Below, in pieces: positions 12,628 through 21,884 of a DNA stretch of 64,000 nt. Origin of the DNA: Mycolicibacterium litorale (GTDB lineage Bacteria; Actinomycetota; Actinomycetes; Mycobacteriales; Mycobacteriaceae); the NCBI RefSeq assembly GCF_014218295.1, contig NZ_AP023287.1, forward strand, positions 4,216,001 through 4,280,000. Direction: 5' to 3'. The position numbers and the translations under genes were made by a program. Below the pieces are notes generated by a model. That model was not told the origin of the DNA. It worked only from the letters and a program-made list of their open reading frames with translations, and did no database searches. The stretch's first letter is position 1; each line of letters starts with the position of its first letter.

Positions 12628-13347
12628 TCATTCGTCATGGCACGCAGGGGCGGGTTTGACGGCGACGATGCCGACGGCGGTCAGGTGGCTGCGGTGCTCG
12701 CCGCCGGTGTGCCGCAGGTAGAAGACCCGGTGGCGGGCCGCGCCGCGCAGAACGAGGTGCCCGGCGATGCGCAGGGCTCCGAGGAATCCCACGTCGGCGT
12801 GGACGCGCACCGGCTGCGCGAGCGCCGTGGGCGCGCGGTCGACGTCGGCCACGCGGAAGCCCGCTGCGGTGAGCAGTTCAGTCCACTCCGCCACGGTCAG
12901 CGGGCGCAGGTTCACCTTCTGCGCCCGGGCCAGGTCGCGTCGGATGGCGTCCCTGGTGTCGGGGGCAAGGGTGTCAGGGGTGAGGCCGAGTTCGTGGACG
13001 GCGCAGCGGCCGCCGGGACGCAGGATACGCAAGGCCTCGGCGAGGATCGCCTTCTTGGCCTCTTCGCCCCGCATGGTCAGCACCGCCTCGCCGACCACGA
13101 CGTCGACGGTGCCGTCGGGCAGGCCGGTCGAGGCGGGGTCGTCGTCGACGCCGAGGTAGGACTTCGGGCCGAGCGCGACGATGTCGCGTGACGTGCGGGC
13201 CGATGCCCGAGCGAGGTGCACCACGTCCGCCCCGGTGATCCCCGCCGCCGCCAGCATTCGGCTCGTCAACTCGGGCCCGCCGGGGCACAGGACGGGGTCG
13301 GCGGCGTCGGAGCGCTGCGGCACCGGAAGCGAACCGTCGTCCGTCAT
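12628..13347 (-). CDS. SAM-dependent methyltransferase
   Basis: The 239-residue protein is a class I methyltransferase of the Methyltransf_11 type. It has a degenerate motif I region (DVVHLARASARTS), an acidic VDDDPAS loop, the post-I GTVDVVVGEAVLTM block, and LRILRPGGRCAVHELGL as motif III. The usual glycine-rich motif I is weak, so SAM binding is inferred from overall layout. Substrate unknown. It sits between the acyltransferase-like gene and the amidohydrolase/permease pair and may belong to neither. Confidence 0.65.
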   Translation of the reverse strand: MTDDGSLPVPQRSDAADPVLCPGGPELTSRMLAAAGITGADVVHLARASARTSRDIVALGPKSYLGVDDDPASTGLPDGTVDVVVGEAVLTMRGEEAKKAILAEALRILRPGGRCAVHELGLTPDTLAPDTRDAIRRDLARAQKVNLRPLTVAEWTELLTAAGFRVADVDRAPTALAQPVRVHADVGFLGALRIAGHLVLRGAARHRVFYLRHTGGEHRSHLTAVGIVAVKPAPACHDE

Positions 13348-13390
13348 CGGTGGACCGCCTTCTTCTCGTGCACCGACCCCGCGGCGGCGC

Positions 13391-14917
13391 TCAGTTGAGC
13401 CAGCACTCCCCCCGGCCGCTGTACCGGTCGACCGCGACCTGGCGCGCCATGACAGACGCGTACTGCCGGTCGAAGGCGGGGAGCAGCGCGCGGTTGAGCG
13501 TCTCCAGTTCGTCCTGCCACCGGCGCAGTTCGGGTCCGCGGGCCTGCAGTTCGTCGAGCACGGCGCGTTCGTCGACGGACGTCACACGGCCGTCTCGCAC
13601 CACGATCCGCCCGTCGACCATCACCGTGTCGATCGACGACCCGTTCTCGGAGTAGACGAGGTGCAGTTCCGGTTTGTTACGCGGGGTGAACGCCAGCGAA
13701 TTCATGTCGTAGAACACCAGATCCGCTCGCTTACCCACTTCCACGCTGCCGACCGTGTCACCCAGCCGCGCCGAGCGCGCGCCGCCGAGCGTGCCCGCGG
13801 TCAGCACCTCCTGCGCCGTCGGCCACTGCCGGTAGTCGGGTCCGGTGACCTTGTGCAGCAGCGCCGCCGCCTTGACCGCCTCGGACATCCGCGCGGTGTC
13901 GCTGCTCGACATCCCGTCGGTGCCGATGCCGAGGTTCACTCCGGCGTCGAGGTACTTGCGCCACGGCGCGATGCCGGAGCCGAGCTTGAGGTTCGAGATC
14001 GGGTTGTGCGACACCGAGGCCCGCCGGTCGGCGAGCACCTCCACGTCGGAGTCGGTGACCCAGATGCCGTGCGCCATCGTCACGCGTTCGTTGAGCACAC
14101 CCAACGCGTCGAGGTACTCGACCATCGTCTTGCCGTAGAACTCCGCACCCGTCACCGCCTGGGTCCTGGTCTCGAGGACGTGGATGTGGAACTCCAGATC
14201 GTACGTCGCGGCGATCTCGTCGATCCCGGCCAACAGGTCGGGCGAACAGCGCTGCGGCGCCGAGGGACCCAACATGAACCGCAATCGGCCGCCGGCGTAG
14301 TCGGCGTACCGTTGCGCCGATCCGCGCGCGTAGTCGAGGTATTCGTCACCGCGGACGACGGTCACCGCGTCGAGCTGTCGGCGCAGGTCGGCATCGAGCG
14401 CGTCGGCGAGGAACGGGAAGTGATCGGCGAACGGCCGGTCCATCACATGGCCGGAGATGTTGGCGCGAATACCGCTGTCGCGGTAGGCCTCGAACACCGC
14501 GGCGAGTTGATCCTCGGTCTGGCCGGGGATCTCGAGCACGTCGTCGACGAGCGTGGTGACACCGTTGCGCAGCGATTCGATCGCCACCAGCTGGGACCGC
14601 AACCGGATGAGGTCGGGTGACAGCGGCGCCAGGCCGAGAACCGGATACGACAGCAGCATCCAGTGTTCGAGCGGCAGGTTGTCCAGTCGCGCCCGGAACA
14701 GCGCCTCCCACGAGTGGGTGTGGGCGTTGACGTAGCCGGGCACCACCAGACGGTCCCGACCGCTCAGCACCACGTCGTCGGGTTGGGGGTCGAGAGCGCC
14801 TGCGACGGCGACGATCTCGCCGTCGTGCACCCGGATCGACCGCTCGACCGGGGTGGCACCGGTGGCCCCGTCCATGGTCAGGACGGTGGCCCGGTCGATC
14901 AGATAGGTCTCGCTCAT
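13391..14917 (-). CDS. amidohydrolase / cytosine-guanine deaminase family enzyme
   Basis: The 508-residue protein is a metal-dependent hydrolase of the TRZ/ATZ/cytosine deaminase branch. It shows HTHSWE (metal His 66 and 68), EFHIHVLET, MAHGIW, SHNPISNLKLGSG and GTDGMSSSD with the catalytic Asp. The C-terminal composite-domain block KRADLVFYD is present. These enzymes deaminate or dechlorinate heterocycles such as guanine, 8-oxoguanine or triazines. The start ATG overlaps the stop of the upstream permease (ATGA), and a PucR-type regulator lies divergent. Together these suggest uptake and catabolism of a purine, pyrimidine or hydantoin-like compound. A long open extension upstream is a shadow of the permease gene. 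Confidence 0.8.
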   Translation of the reverse strand: MSETYLIDRATVLTMDGATGATPVERSIRVHDGEIVAVAGALDPQPDDVVLSGRDRLVVPGYVNAHTHSWEALFRARLDNLPLEHWMLLSYPVLGLAPLSPDLIRLRSQLVAIESLRNGVTTLVDDVLEIPGQTEDQLAAVFEAYRDSGIRANISGHVMDRPFADHFPFLADALDADLRRQLDAVTVVRGDEYLDYARGSAQRYADYAGGRLRFMLGPSAPQRCSPDLLAGIDEIAATYDLEFHIHVLETRTQAVTGAEFYGKTMVEYLDALGVLNERVTMAHGIWVTDSDVEVLADRRASVSHNPISNLKLGSGIAPWRKYLDAGVNLGIGTDGMSSSDTARMSEAVKAAALLHKVTGPDYRQWPTAQEVLTAGTLGGARSARLGDTVGSVEVGKRADLVFYDMNSLAFTPRNKPELHLVYSENGSSIDTVMVDGRIVVRDGRVTSVDERAVLDELQARGPELRRWQDELETLNRALLPAFDRQYASVMARQVAVDRYSGRGECWLN

Positions 14918-16344
14918 TGCTGCCGCTGCCGACCGAGGACCTTCTCGAGCGCGAGGTAGGTGGTCGCCGACACGAGGCCGCCGGCCAGCCATGACAGGTC
15001 GATACCGCCCATGGCGTTCGAGATCGGGCCCTGCAGCAGCGGTGTCATGCCGTACATGAACATCCAGGTGAAGACGATGCCGACACCGAGGGCGATCAGC
15101 GCGCTCGGGCGTACCGACGGCAACAGGCCCGCCTCGGGCGGGGCGACGAGCGCCTCGGAGTCGATCTGGCGGCGGGCGATCACGAACCAGTGCGTCAACA
15201 TCACACCCGCCCAGGGCGAGAGCCAGCCGACGATGCCGACCAGCCAGGCGTCGATGGTGGCGGCGAAGTCGCCGTTGAGGACGAACACCACGACGACGGC
15301 CATGGCGACCACACCGATGACGACGTTGAGGATGCGGCGGTCGATGCGGATGTCGAGGGCCTGGGTGGACACCGTGCAGGTGTAGATGTTGAGGATGTTG
15401 GTGGCCAGCGGTCCGTGCACGACGAGCAGCAACACCGGGATGGCCAGCACGCCGTAGGCGTCGACGATGATCTTGCCCGGGTCCGACGACGAGCTGAGCG
15501 TCGCGAGCGTCGCGCCGAGTGCGCCGAGCCAGACCACCGGGATGAACTGGCCGAGCGCGCTGGCCAGGAACAGTTTGCGTGCGGGCACCGTGGTGGACAC
15601 GAACCGCGAGTAGTCCGCGGCGTAGCCGAACCAGGTGATTCCCCAACCGATTCCGATGGCGGTCATCACCGCCGACAGGGCGGCGATGTGCTGTCCGGTG
15701 GTGAGCGTCGGATCCCCGGTGTAGCCCCACTCCACGTCGAGCCCGAACCAGGCCACCGCGGTCATCGCCACCAGCACCGCGACGGTCGGCGGCACCGTCC
15801 AGCGTTCGAACGTCGCGATCGCCCGGTAGCCGAACCAGGCGATCACCACCTGGATGACCATGATGATCGCGGCCACCACGATCCGCGGGCCGTGGGCGGT
15901 GCTGTCGGGGTCGACGATGCCGATGCGGCCCAGCAGGGCGATCACCAGGTCGAGCACGATCCATGTGTTGACCGCACACCACCCCATGCACAGCAGGGCC
16001 TGCACAGCGGCGGGCACGTAGGCGCCGCGGCGTCCGAAGATGGCGCGGGCCAACACCATTCCCGTCACACCGGTGCGCTGGCCGATGACGACGAAGATGC
16101 CGAACAGTGACATGCCGATCAGGTTGCCGACGGCCAGCACCGCGATGGTCTCGAACAGGCCGAGGCCCATGGTCACGCCGAGGGCTCCGAGCACCCAGTT
16201 GATGGGCGCGATGTTGGCACCGGCCCAGATCCAGAACTGGCCGCGCACATCGGTGGTCCTGGCGGACTCCGGGATGACGGTGAGTTCGGATTCCAGGCGT
16301 TCGACGGCGTCGGGCGCCGGTTCGCCGGTGGTGACAGCGGACAT
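14914..16344 (-). CDS. NCS1-family nucleobase/hydantoin permease
   Basis: The 476-residue membrane protein has about twelve hydrophobic segments and the NCS1 (purine-cytosine permease) features. These are the cytosolic N-terminus followed by GQFWIWAGANIAPINW, GMVLARAIFGRRGAYVPA, the WFGYAADYSRFV block and the NILNIYT segment. It would import a nucleobase or related heterocycle with a cation. It is translationally coupled to the downstream amidohydrolase and divergent from the PucR-type regulator, so the three genes probably serve one pathway. Confidence 0.85.
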   Translation of the reverse strand: MSAVTTGEPAPDAVERLESELTVIPESARTTDVRGQFWIWAGANIAPINWVLGALGVTMGLGLFETIAVLAVGNLIGMSLFGIFVVIGQRTGVTGMVLARAIFGRRGAYVPAAVQALLCMGWCAVNTWIVLDLVIALLGRIGIVDPDSTAHGPRIVVAAIIMVIQVVIAWFGYRAIATFERWTVPPTVAVLVAMTAVAWFGLDVEWGYTGDPTLTTGQHIAALSAVMTAIGIGWGITWFGYAADYSRFVSTTVPARKLFLASALGQFIPVVWLGALGATLATLSSSSDPGKIIVDAYGVLAIPVLLLVVHGPLATNILNIYTCTVSTQALDIRIDRRILNVVIGVVAMAVVVVFVLNGDFAATIDAWLVGIVGWLSPWAGVMLTHWFVIARRQIDSEALVAPPEAGLLPSVRPSALIALGVGIVFTWMFMYGMTPLLQGPISNAMGGIDLSWLAGGLVSATTYLALEKVLGRQRQQ

Positions 16345-16414
16345 GACAGTTCCTGTTCTTCGAAGAGACGCTTCGCGACGCTGCGTTGCGTTTCATCCTG
16401 AGCGCTGACGCCCC

Positions 16415-16437
16415 GGACAGTGATAGACAGAGTGTCC
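16415..16437. promoter_or_regulatory. inverted repeat between permease and pucR-type gene
   Basis: GGACA and TGTCC half-sites are separated by 13 bases in the 142-bp divergent intergenic region. It could be the PucR-type operator. The arms are short, so support is weak. Confidence 0.3.
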
Positions 16438-16486
16438 ATAGTTCTACCTCGGACATGTAGTTTCTGCTCACCTTGGAGCTTTTTTC

Positions 16487-18016
16487 ATGCCGCCGTCCCC
16501 GACGTCGCTGAGCCTGCGGGACATTCTCGACGATCCGGCGCTGGCCGCTGCGCGCCCGCAGGTGCTGGCCGGGTGGGGGCGCCTGGACACGGAGATCCGC
16601 TGGGTGCACACCAGCGAGGTGCTCGACATCGCCGAACTGCTCAGCGGCGGGGAGTTGCTGTTGGTGGCCGGGGTGATCCTCAATGATTCAGGGCCGGAAC
16701 AGCTGCGTGCCTACATCGATTCGCTCGCCGACGCGGGTGCGGCGGGACTGGCCGTCGAACGCCCGCGCAGCGGCACGTTCCCCGCCGCTTTGGCCGAGCA
16801 GGCCGCCGTCCGTGACTTCCCGCTGATCGAGCTGACCGAGGTGGTGCGCTTCGTCGAGGTCACCCGCGCCATCAACAGCCGCCTGGTCAACGAGTCGGTG
16901 CGGGCGCTGCACTTCAACGACGAGGTCACCCACATGCTGGCGGGTGTGCTGGCCGCCCAAGGAGATCTGGACGACATGGTGGCAGGCTTGAGCGGGCTCA
17001 GCGGCTGCTCGATCGCGGTGCGTTCGGTCTCGGGGGCGCTGTTGGCGTCCAGCGAGGTCGACGGGGCCCGGCCGCGCAGTTACGGCCACGTCGCGGCGAT
17101 CGAATCCGCCGGTGTCACGATCGCGACGCTCGAGGTGCTGCCCCGGGCCGGGGTGGATCTGCAGATGGTCACCGCGGTGTGCCGGCGCGCCCCCGAATCG
17201 CTGGCCCTGGCATTGCTGCGGTGGCGGCCGCTGACCCGGTCCGATCAACACCTGCGTGAGGTGTTCCGACTGCTGGCGCTGGCCGAGGACACCAGCAGGC
17301 CCGCGGGTCTGCGCGCCGACACCGAGGAGGCGCTGCGCCGGGCCGCCCGTGACCTCGGGTTCGCGCCGGGCGGCTGGTATGTCGGCGTGGTCGCGATCAG
17401 TGTCGACGAACCGATCCAGGTGGCCGAACTGTCCGCGGTGCTGCGCCGCGACGACCGGCCGGTGCTCTCGGAGATCCGCGACGGCCGCCACCGCTCGATC
17501 GTCCGGTTCGACGGCCGCCACGACGCGGATGCGGTGATCGATACCCTTGTCTCGCAACTGTATTCGTCGCCGCTACCACGTGCGCTGCGGATCGGTGTCG
17601 GCGAACCACGCCGCGATCTGCCTGAACTGGCCGAGGCGATGTCCACCGCGGCGACCGCCGCCCTGCTGTCCACCGAGACCGAGTTCGTCGGCCTGGCCCG
17701 CGATGTCGCGATCGACCACTTCCTGTCCGAGGTGGATTCGGCCGCTGTGGACCGGTTCCTGCGCGCGGTGCTCGGTCCGCTGCTCACCGCCGACCGTTCG
17801 ACCGAGCTGATCGCCACGCTGGCCGCCCTGTTCCGCACGGGATCGCGGGTGGCCGCGGCCAAGGCGCTCAACATCCACCGGCAGACGATGTACCAACGCC
17901 TCAGCCGGATCGAGACGATCATGGGGCGGCCGCTCGGCGACGGCGCCGGATCGAGCGGTGCGCTTCTGGTGGCGGTGGAGTTGGCCGCGGTGCGTGACCG
18001 GCTCGGTCGCCGCTGA
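16487..18016 (+). CDS. PucR-family transcriptional regulator
   Basis: The 509-residue protein has the N-terminal PucR ligand domain (SLRDILDDPALAAARPQVLAG...IRWVHTSEVLDIAELLSGGELLLVAG). A GAF-like middle region and the C-terminal PucR helix-turn-helix follow (TLAALFRTGSRVAAAKALNIHRQTMYQRLSRIE). PucR-type proteins activate nucleobase or related degradation genes in response to the substrate. The divergent NCS1 permease and amidohydrolase fit as its targets. The ATG follows a GGAG sequence with short spacing. A terminator hairpin lies directly after the stop. Confidence 0.87.
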   Translation: MPPSPTSLSLRDILDDPALAAARPQVLAGWGRLDTEIRWVHTSEVLDIAELLSGGELLLVAGVILNDSGPEQLRAYIDSLADAGAAGLAVERPRSGTFPAALAEQAAVRDFPLIELTEVVRFVEVTRAINSRLVNESVRALHFNDEVTHMLAGVLAAQGDLDDMVAGLSGLSGCSIAVRSVSGALLASSEVDGARPRSYGHVAAIESAGVTIATLEVLPRAGVDLQMVTAVCRRAPESLALALLRWRPLTRSDQHLREVFRLLALAEDTSRPAGLRADTEEALRRAARDLGFAPGGWYVGVVAISVDEPIQVAELSAVLRRDDRPVLSEIRDGRHRSIVRFDGRHDADAVIDTLVSQLYSSPLPRALRIGVGEPRRDLPELAEAMSTAATAALLSTETEFVGLARDVAIDHFLSEVDSAAVDRFLRAVLGPLLTADRSTELIATLAALFRTGSRVAAAKALNIHRQTMYQRLSRIETIMGRPLGDGAGSSGALLVAVELAAVRDRLGRR

Positions 18017-18033
18017 GGCCCCTGCTCGGGGCC
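18017..18033. terminator. hairpin between convergent genes
   Basis: GGCCCC and GGGGCC arms around a 5-base loop directly follow the pucR-type stop and face the convergent thioesterase gene. No T-tract is visible. Confidence 0.55.
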
Positions 18034-18054
18034 GGGGCGTGTGGGTGCTCGGGC

Positions 18055-18537
18055 TCAGCGTCCGAGGGCCGCTTCGCCGCGCAGCGTCATGACGATGCTG
18101 GTGACCGTCGCCGCCACCTTGCCGTCCGCGCGCAGCACATCGCAGGTGTAGTGGGTGACCGTCCGGCCGTGATGGGTGCGGGACGCGTTCGCCACCAGGG
18201 TGTCGGCCCAGACGGGCCGCAGGAAGGTGGCGCGGAGGTCGATGCTGGTGAACGTCTCCCCCTCGTGCATCAGCGTCGAGTGCGCGGTGCCGATCGCCGC
18301 GTCGGCGAGTTCGACGAGGAAGCCTCCGTGCACCGTGCCCTGTTGATTGCCGTGCCGCGCGGGATCCGTGTCCACCGCAACGGATGCGGAACCCGGTCCC
18401 ACCGAACGAATCTCGAAACCGAGCAGCTCCGAGATGGCGGTCGGATACCGCATGTGGATGGCGCCGTTCACAGCGAGGTCGCCGGTCAGCCGGCGCCGCA
18501 GATAGTCCAGTACCGGCAGGGTGGCGTGGTCCGACAT
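18055..18537 (-). CDS. PaaI-family thioesterase (hot-dog fold)
   Basis: The 160-residue protein fits the PaaI/4HBT acyl-CoA thioesterase family: QQGTVHGGFLVELADAAIGTAHS is the signature HGG-helix, then FTSIDLRATFLRPVWADTL and GRTVTHYTCDVL. It would hydrolyse a small-chain or aromatic acyl-CoA. The ATG at 18537 precedes the start of homology (MSDHATLPVLDYL); an in-frame extension upstream to 18627 lacks support and would run through the operator-like repeat. It is divergent from the MocR-type regulator, which may control it. Confidence 0.8.
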   Translation of the reverse strand: MSDHATLPVLDYLRRRLTGDLAVNGAIHMRYPTAISELLGFEIRSVGPGSASVAVDTDPARHGNQQGTVHGGFLVELADAAIGTAHSTLMHEGETFTSIDLRATFLRPVWADTLVANASRTHHGRTVTHYTCDVLRADGKVAATVTSIVMTLRGEAALGR

Positions 18538-18610
18538 CGTGTCCTTCCGACGATCCGACGGGTGACGGCTCGACACTAGGAACCCTGCGATAGTGCAATC
18601 AAGAAATTGT

Positions 18611-18624
18611 CCTAGGGTCCTAGG
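18611..18624. promoter_or_regulatory. CCTAGG repeat, likely operator of the MocR-type regulator
   Basis: Two CCTAGG palindromes separated by GT lie 17 bp before the regulator start and about 75 bp before the divergent thioesterase. The wider site TGTCCTAGG-GT-CCTAGGCACA is near-symmetrical. Position suggests autoregulation; the binding protein is inferred. Confidence 0.5.
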
Positions 18625-18640
18625 CACATTGGGGTAAGCG

Positions 18641-20005
18641 TTGAAGGTGCACCGTCACGCCGCCGTCGCCGATGCGATCGCCGAGCGGATCCGTTCCGGC
18701 GCGCTGCCCGCGGGGACGCGTCTGCCCACCCACCGCGCCCTGGCCGCGCAGCACGGCATCGCGGTGGCGACGGCCACCAAGGTGTACCGGCTGCTGGCGG
18801 AGGCCGGGCTGGTGGTCGGCGAGCCGGGCCGCGGGACCTACGTCCGCGATCTCGGCGGCTTCTCCGGTCTGGAGCCGCGGCGGCGGACCTCCGCGGTGCG
18901 CATCGCCGATCTGTCGTTCAACCAGCCGCTCGCACCGGTGCAGGGCGAACAGCTGCGGTCCGCGCTGCGCGCACTCGCCGATGAGGGCGACCTGTCGGCT
19001 CTGCTGATGCAGGAACCCCCGGGTGGCCGCACGCGTGTCCGGGCGGCCGTGGCCACCTATCTGCTCGGCCATGGAATCGACGTCCCGCCCGACGATGTGG
19101 CATTGACGGCCGGCGGCCAGCAGGGTCTCGACGCCGTGCTGGGCGCGGTGACGGCTCCCGGATCCGTCGTCGCCGTCGACGCCCTCACCTACCCCGGTGT
19201 CAAACTCGCGGCGCAGGCCAGACGTCTGCACCTCGTGCCGATCCCCGTCGACACCTCCGGGATGGATCTCGATCGACTCTCGTGGCTGTGCGCCCACCGC
19301 CCGGTGTCCGCGTTGTACTGCATTCCCACACTGCACAATCCGCTCGGCTTCGTCCTGGATGCCGAGGCGCGTGCGCGCATCGCCGCGCTGGCGCGTGCCC
19401 ACGACCTCGTCGTCATCGAAGACGCCGTGTACGCGTTCCTGGAACCGTCGTCTTCGCCGATCCAGGCGCTGGCGCCCGAGCGGACGTTCTACGTGGGATC
19501 GATGTCGAAGAACCTGGCGCCCGGTCTGCGATTCGGCTATGTCGTGACACCCGAAAGCCACCGCCCGTCGTTGATCCGGGAGTTGCGCACGTCCAGTTGG
19601 GGCACGTCGACCATCGCCGCCGCACTGGCCGGCCGCTGGCTGGCCGACGGCACCGTGGACCACCTCGAGAAGCTCCGCCGTGAGGACGCCCAGAACCGGC
19701 AGAGCATCGCCCGCACCGAACTGGCGGGGCTCGACTACCACGCGCACCCACGGTCCTACACCGGATGGATGTCACTTCCCGAAGAGGCCCGAAGCGACAT
19801 CGTCGCCCGCCGGCTCGCCGAGGCGGGGGTTCTGGTGTCCACCGCGGACGCCTTCGCGACGACGACCGCGGCACCCAACGCCCTGCGTCTGGCGCTGGGG
19901 ACGCCGGACCTCCGAGCGCTCGTCGAAGCCCTGCGCCACATCCGCACGGTCACAGCGCATTACGTGCCGATCGCCGACGTGACACATCGGGAAGTGATCG
20001 AATGA
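18641..20005 (+). CDS. MocR-type regulator: GntR HTH fused to class I aminotransferase
   Basis: The 454-residue protein has an N-terminal winged helix (ADAIAERIRSGALPAGTRLPTHRALAAQHGI...VYRLLAEAGLV, residues 5-65). A PLP-dependent aminotransferase fold of type I follows, with the Schiff-base Lys near residue 290 in GSMSKNLAPGLRFGYV and the LYCIPTLHNPLG block. This is the MocR/PdxR layout, in which the aminotransferase part senses PLP or an amino compound. The start is probably TTG at 18641, with GTG at 18647 as alternative. Targets may be the divergent thioesterase or the downstream dipeptidase gene, whose start lies four bases after this stop. Confidence 0.82.
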   Translation: MKVHRHAAVADAIAERIRSGALPAGTRLPTHRALAAQHGIAVATATKVYRLLAEAGLVVGEPGRGTYVRDLGGFSGLEPRRRTSAVRIADLSFNQPLAPVQGEQLRSALRALADEGDLSALLMQEPPGGRTRVRAAVATYLLGHGIDVPPDDVALTAGGQQGLDAVLGAVTAPGSVVAVDALTYPGVKLAAQARRLHLVPIPVDTSGMDLDRLSWLCAHRPVSALYCIPTLHNPLGFVLDAEARARIAALARAHDLVVIEDAVYAFLEPSSSPIQALAPERTFYVGSMSKNLAPGLRFGYVVTPESHRPSLIRELRTSSWGTSTIAAALAGRWLADGTVDHLEKLRREDAQNRQSIARTELAGLDYHAHPRSYTGWMSLPEEARSDIVARRLAEAGVLVSTADAFATTTAAPNALRLALGTPDLRALVEALRHIRTVTAHYVPIADVTHREVIE

Positions 20006-20009
20006 GCAG

Positions 20010-20696
20010 ATGTCGACCGCACTGAGACTTGCCGAGCTCGCCGCCGTAGCGGTGCTCGCTTCCGTCGTCACCGCACCCGTGGCGTCCGCACAGCCGGAAA
20101 CGGTTGTGCCACCGGACGTCGTCTCGCTGAGCGAAATCGACCCGTCGATCCTGCTGGACATCCCGTACCTCACGCCGCACAACTTCACCGGCGACCCGGT
20201 CGACGGATACCAAGCGCCGCTCTGCCTGCTGACCCGTCCGGCGGCCGAGGCGCTGCGCCGCGCGCAGCAGGAGTTCGTCTATCCGCGCGTCGACAAGTCA
20301 CAGCTGTTCGCCGACGGCTACATCGCCGACAGCTCGGGCCACAGCCGCGGCAGCACGGTCGATCTCACCCTCGTGGCCCTGCCGCTGGCCGCCGGGCCGG
20401 AGCCGGCGTACGTGCCGGGTCAGCCGCTGGTGGACTGTGGGGCACCGAAGGAACAACGGTTCGTCGACCACTCCCTCGACATGGGCACCGGCTACGACTG
20501 CTTCGACACGCTGGCGCACACGCTCGATCCGCGGGTGCAGGGTGAGCAGCTGCGGAACCGGCTGCTTCTCGAGGAGGGACTCGAGGAGCAGGGGCTGGTG
20601 AACTACGAGAAGGAGTGGTGGCACTACACCTTCGAACCCGAACCGTATCCCGAGACCTACTTCGACTTCCCCGTCGCACCGATCACCGCCCGCTGA
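20010..20696 (+). CDS. VanX-like D-Ala-D-Ala dipeptidase, secreted, apparent internal deletion
   Basis: The 228-residue protein has a signal peptide (cleavage after ASA near residue 27) and the M15D/VanX zinc motif SGHSRGSTVDLTL (His 111, Asp 118). DMGTGYDCFDTLAH and the C-terminal EKEWWHYTF (Glu 202, His 205) follow. Family members have about 35-40 residues between the LRRAQ helix and the FYPRVDKS block, including the YRPQRA segment with an essential Arg. Here QQEF joins directly to VYPRVDKS. This looks like an in-frame deletion, so the enzyme may be inactive. It immediately follows the MocR-type gene and may be co-transcribed. Confidence 0.75.
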   Translation: MSTALRLAELAAVAVLASVVTAPVASAQPETVVPPDVVSLSEIDPSILLDIPYLTPHNFTGDPVDGYQAPLCLLTRPAAEALRRAQQEFVYPRVDKSQLFADGYIADSSGHSRGSTVDLTLVALPLAAGPEPAYVPGQPLVDCGAPKEQRFVDHSLDMGTGYDCFDTLAHTLDPRVQGEQLRNRLLLEEGLEEQGLVNYEKEWWHYTFEPEPYPETYFDFPVAPITAR

Positions 20697-20824
20697 GGCC
20701 TGCGCGGACCTCGGAGCCGGTTTCGGGGTTCGCCGGTCCAGGCGCGGCGCGAAGAGTAGACAGGCACCATGGTGGGTTCGCAGGGGCGGAAGCGACTGCT
20801 GCCGACGGCTGCGGCGGTGCGCTG

Positions 20825-21682
20825 ATGTGCCGTCTCTTCGGGCTGCACTCCGGTCACCCCGTGGTCGCGACGTTCTGGCTGCTGGACGCCCCGGACAGCT
20901 TGGCCGAACAGAGCAGGCGCAACCCGGACGGCACCGGGCTGGGACTGTTCGACGCCGACGGGAACCCGGTGGTGCGCAAGCAGCCGATCGCCGCCTGGCA
21001 GGACCTCGACTTCGCGACCGAAGCGCGCGAGATGACCGGGACGACGTTCATCGCGCACGTCCGTTACGCGACCACCGGCGCGGCCGCCGATGCGAACACC
21101 CATCCCTTCCTGCAGGACGGGCGGATCTTCGCCCACAACGGCGTGGTCGAGGGTCTCGATGCGCTCGACGCCCGGCTCGCCGAACTCGGGGTCACCCACC
21201 TGGTGCGCGGCGACACCGATTCCGAGCGGGTCTTCGCGCTGATCACAGCGTCGGTCCGGCGTCACGACGGCGATGTCGGCGCCGGGTTGGTCGAGGCGCT
21301 GCGGTGGTTGGCCGCGAACGTGCCGATCTACGCCGTCAACGTGCTGCTGGCCACCGCCACCGACCTGTGGGCGCTGCGCTATCCCGACACCCACGAGCTG
21401 TACCTGCTCGACCGCACCGGCGGCGGCCACGGACGATTCTCTCTGCGCAGCAAGCGGATCCGCGCGGGCAGCGCACACCTGGACACCTCACCGTCGGTGG
21501 TCTTCGCCAGCGAGGCGATGGACGACGAGCGGTGGCACCTCCTCGAACCCGGTGAGCTGGTGCACGTCGACGCCCAGTTGGCGATCAGCCGACGCGTGGT
21601 GCTACCCGACCCGCCGGTCCACCAGCTCAGGCGATCGGACCTCAGCGCCGCCGCGACGAGCGCTCAGCACCCGTTCTCCTGA
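20825..21682 (+). CDS. class II glutamine amidotransferase
   Basis: The 285-residue protein begins MCRLFG, so Cys2 becomes the N-terminal nucleophile after Met removal. It has the class II (Ntn) pattern: EQSRRNPDGTGLGLFD, FIAHVRYATTG, THPFLQDGRIFAHNGVVEG and GDTDSERVFALI. It would release ammonia from glutamine or act as a related gamma-glutamyl hydrolase, as EgtC does. No synthetase partner is adjacent, so the pathway is open. A weak AGCGACTG-type ribosome site precedes it. Confidence 0.82.
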   Translation: MCRLFGLHSGHPVVATFWLLDAPDSLAEQSRRNPDGTGLGLFDADGNPVVRKQPIAAWQDLDFATEAREMTGTTFIAHVRYATTGAAADANTHPFLQDGRIFAHNGVVEGLDALDARLAELGVTHLVRGDTDSERVFALITASVRRHDGDVGAGLVEALRWLAANVPIYAVNVLLATATDLWALRYPDTHELYLLDRTGGGHGRFSLRSKRIRAGSAHLDTSPSVVFASEAMDDERWHLLEPGELVHVDAQLAISRRVVLPDPPVHQLRRSDLSAAATSAQHPFS

Positions 21683-21884
21683 GGGTTGCCCGTCTCGGCG
21701 TCGAACGCGGACGGGCTGTGACCGCGGACACCCTGCCAGCCTGATTCCGCGGTGTCAAGGAATGGTTTCGAGACCTACCGAGGGTCTGCGGTCACTGGTG
21801 GAAGTACGGGCGCGGTCCCCCTTACGCTGGCGCCTCCGATCACGACCGACACCTTTGGCACAACACAGCAAGGCGGTGACGCAC

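Noticed and set aside
14918..16609. Long upstream extension of the amidohydrolase frame
   Set aside because: It is a shadow of the permease gene; the ATG overlapping the permease stop is the natural start.
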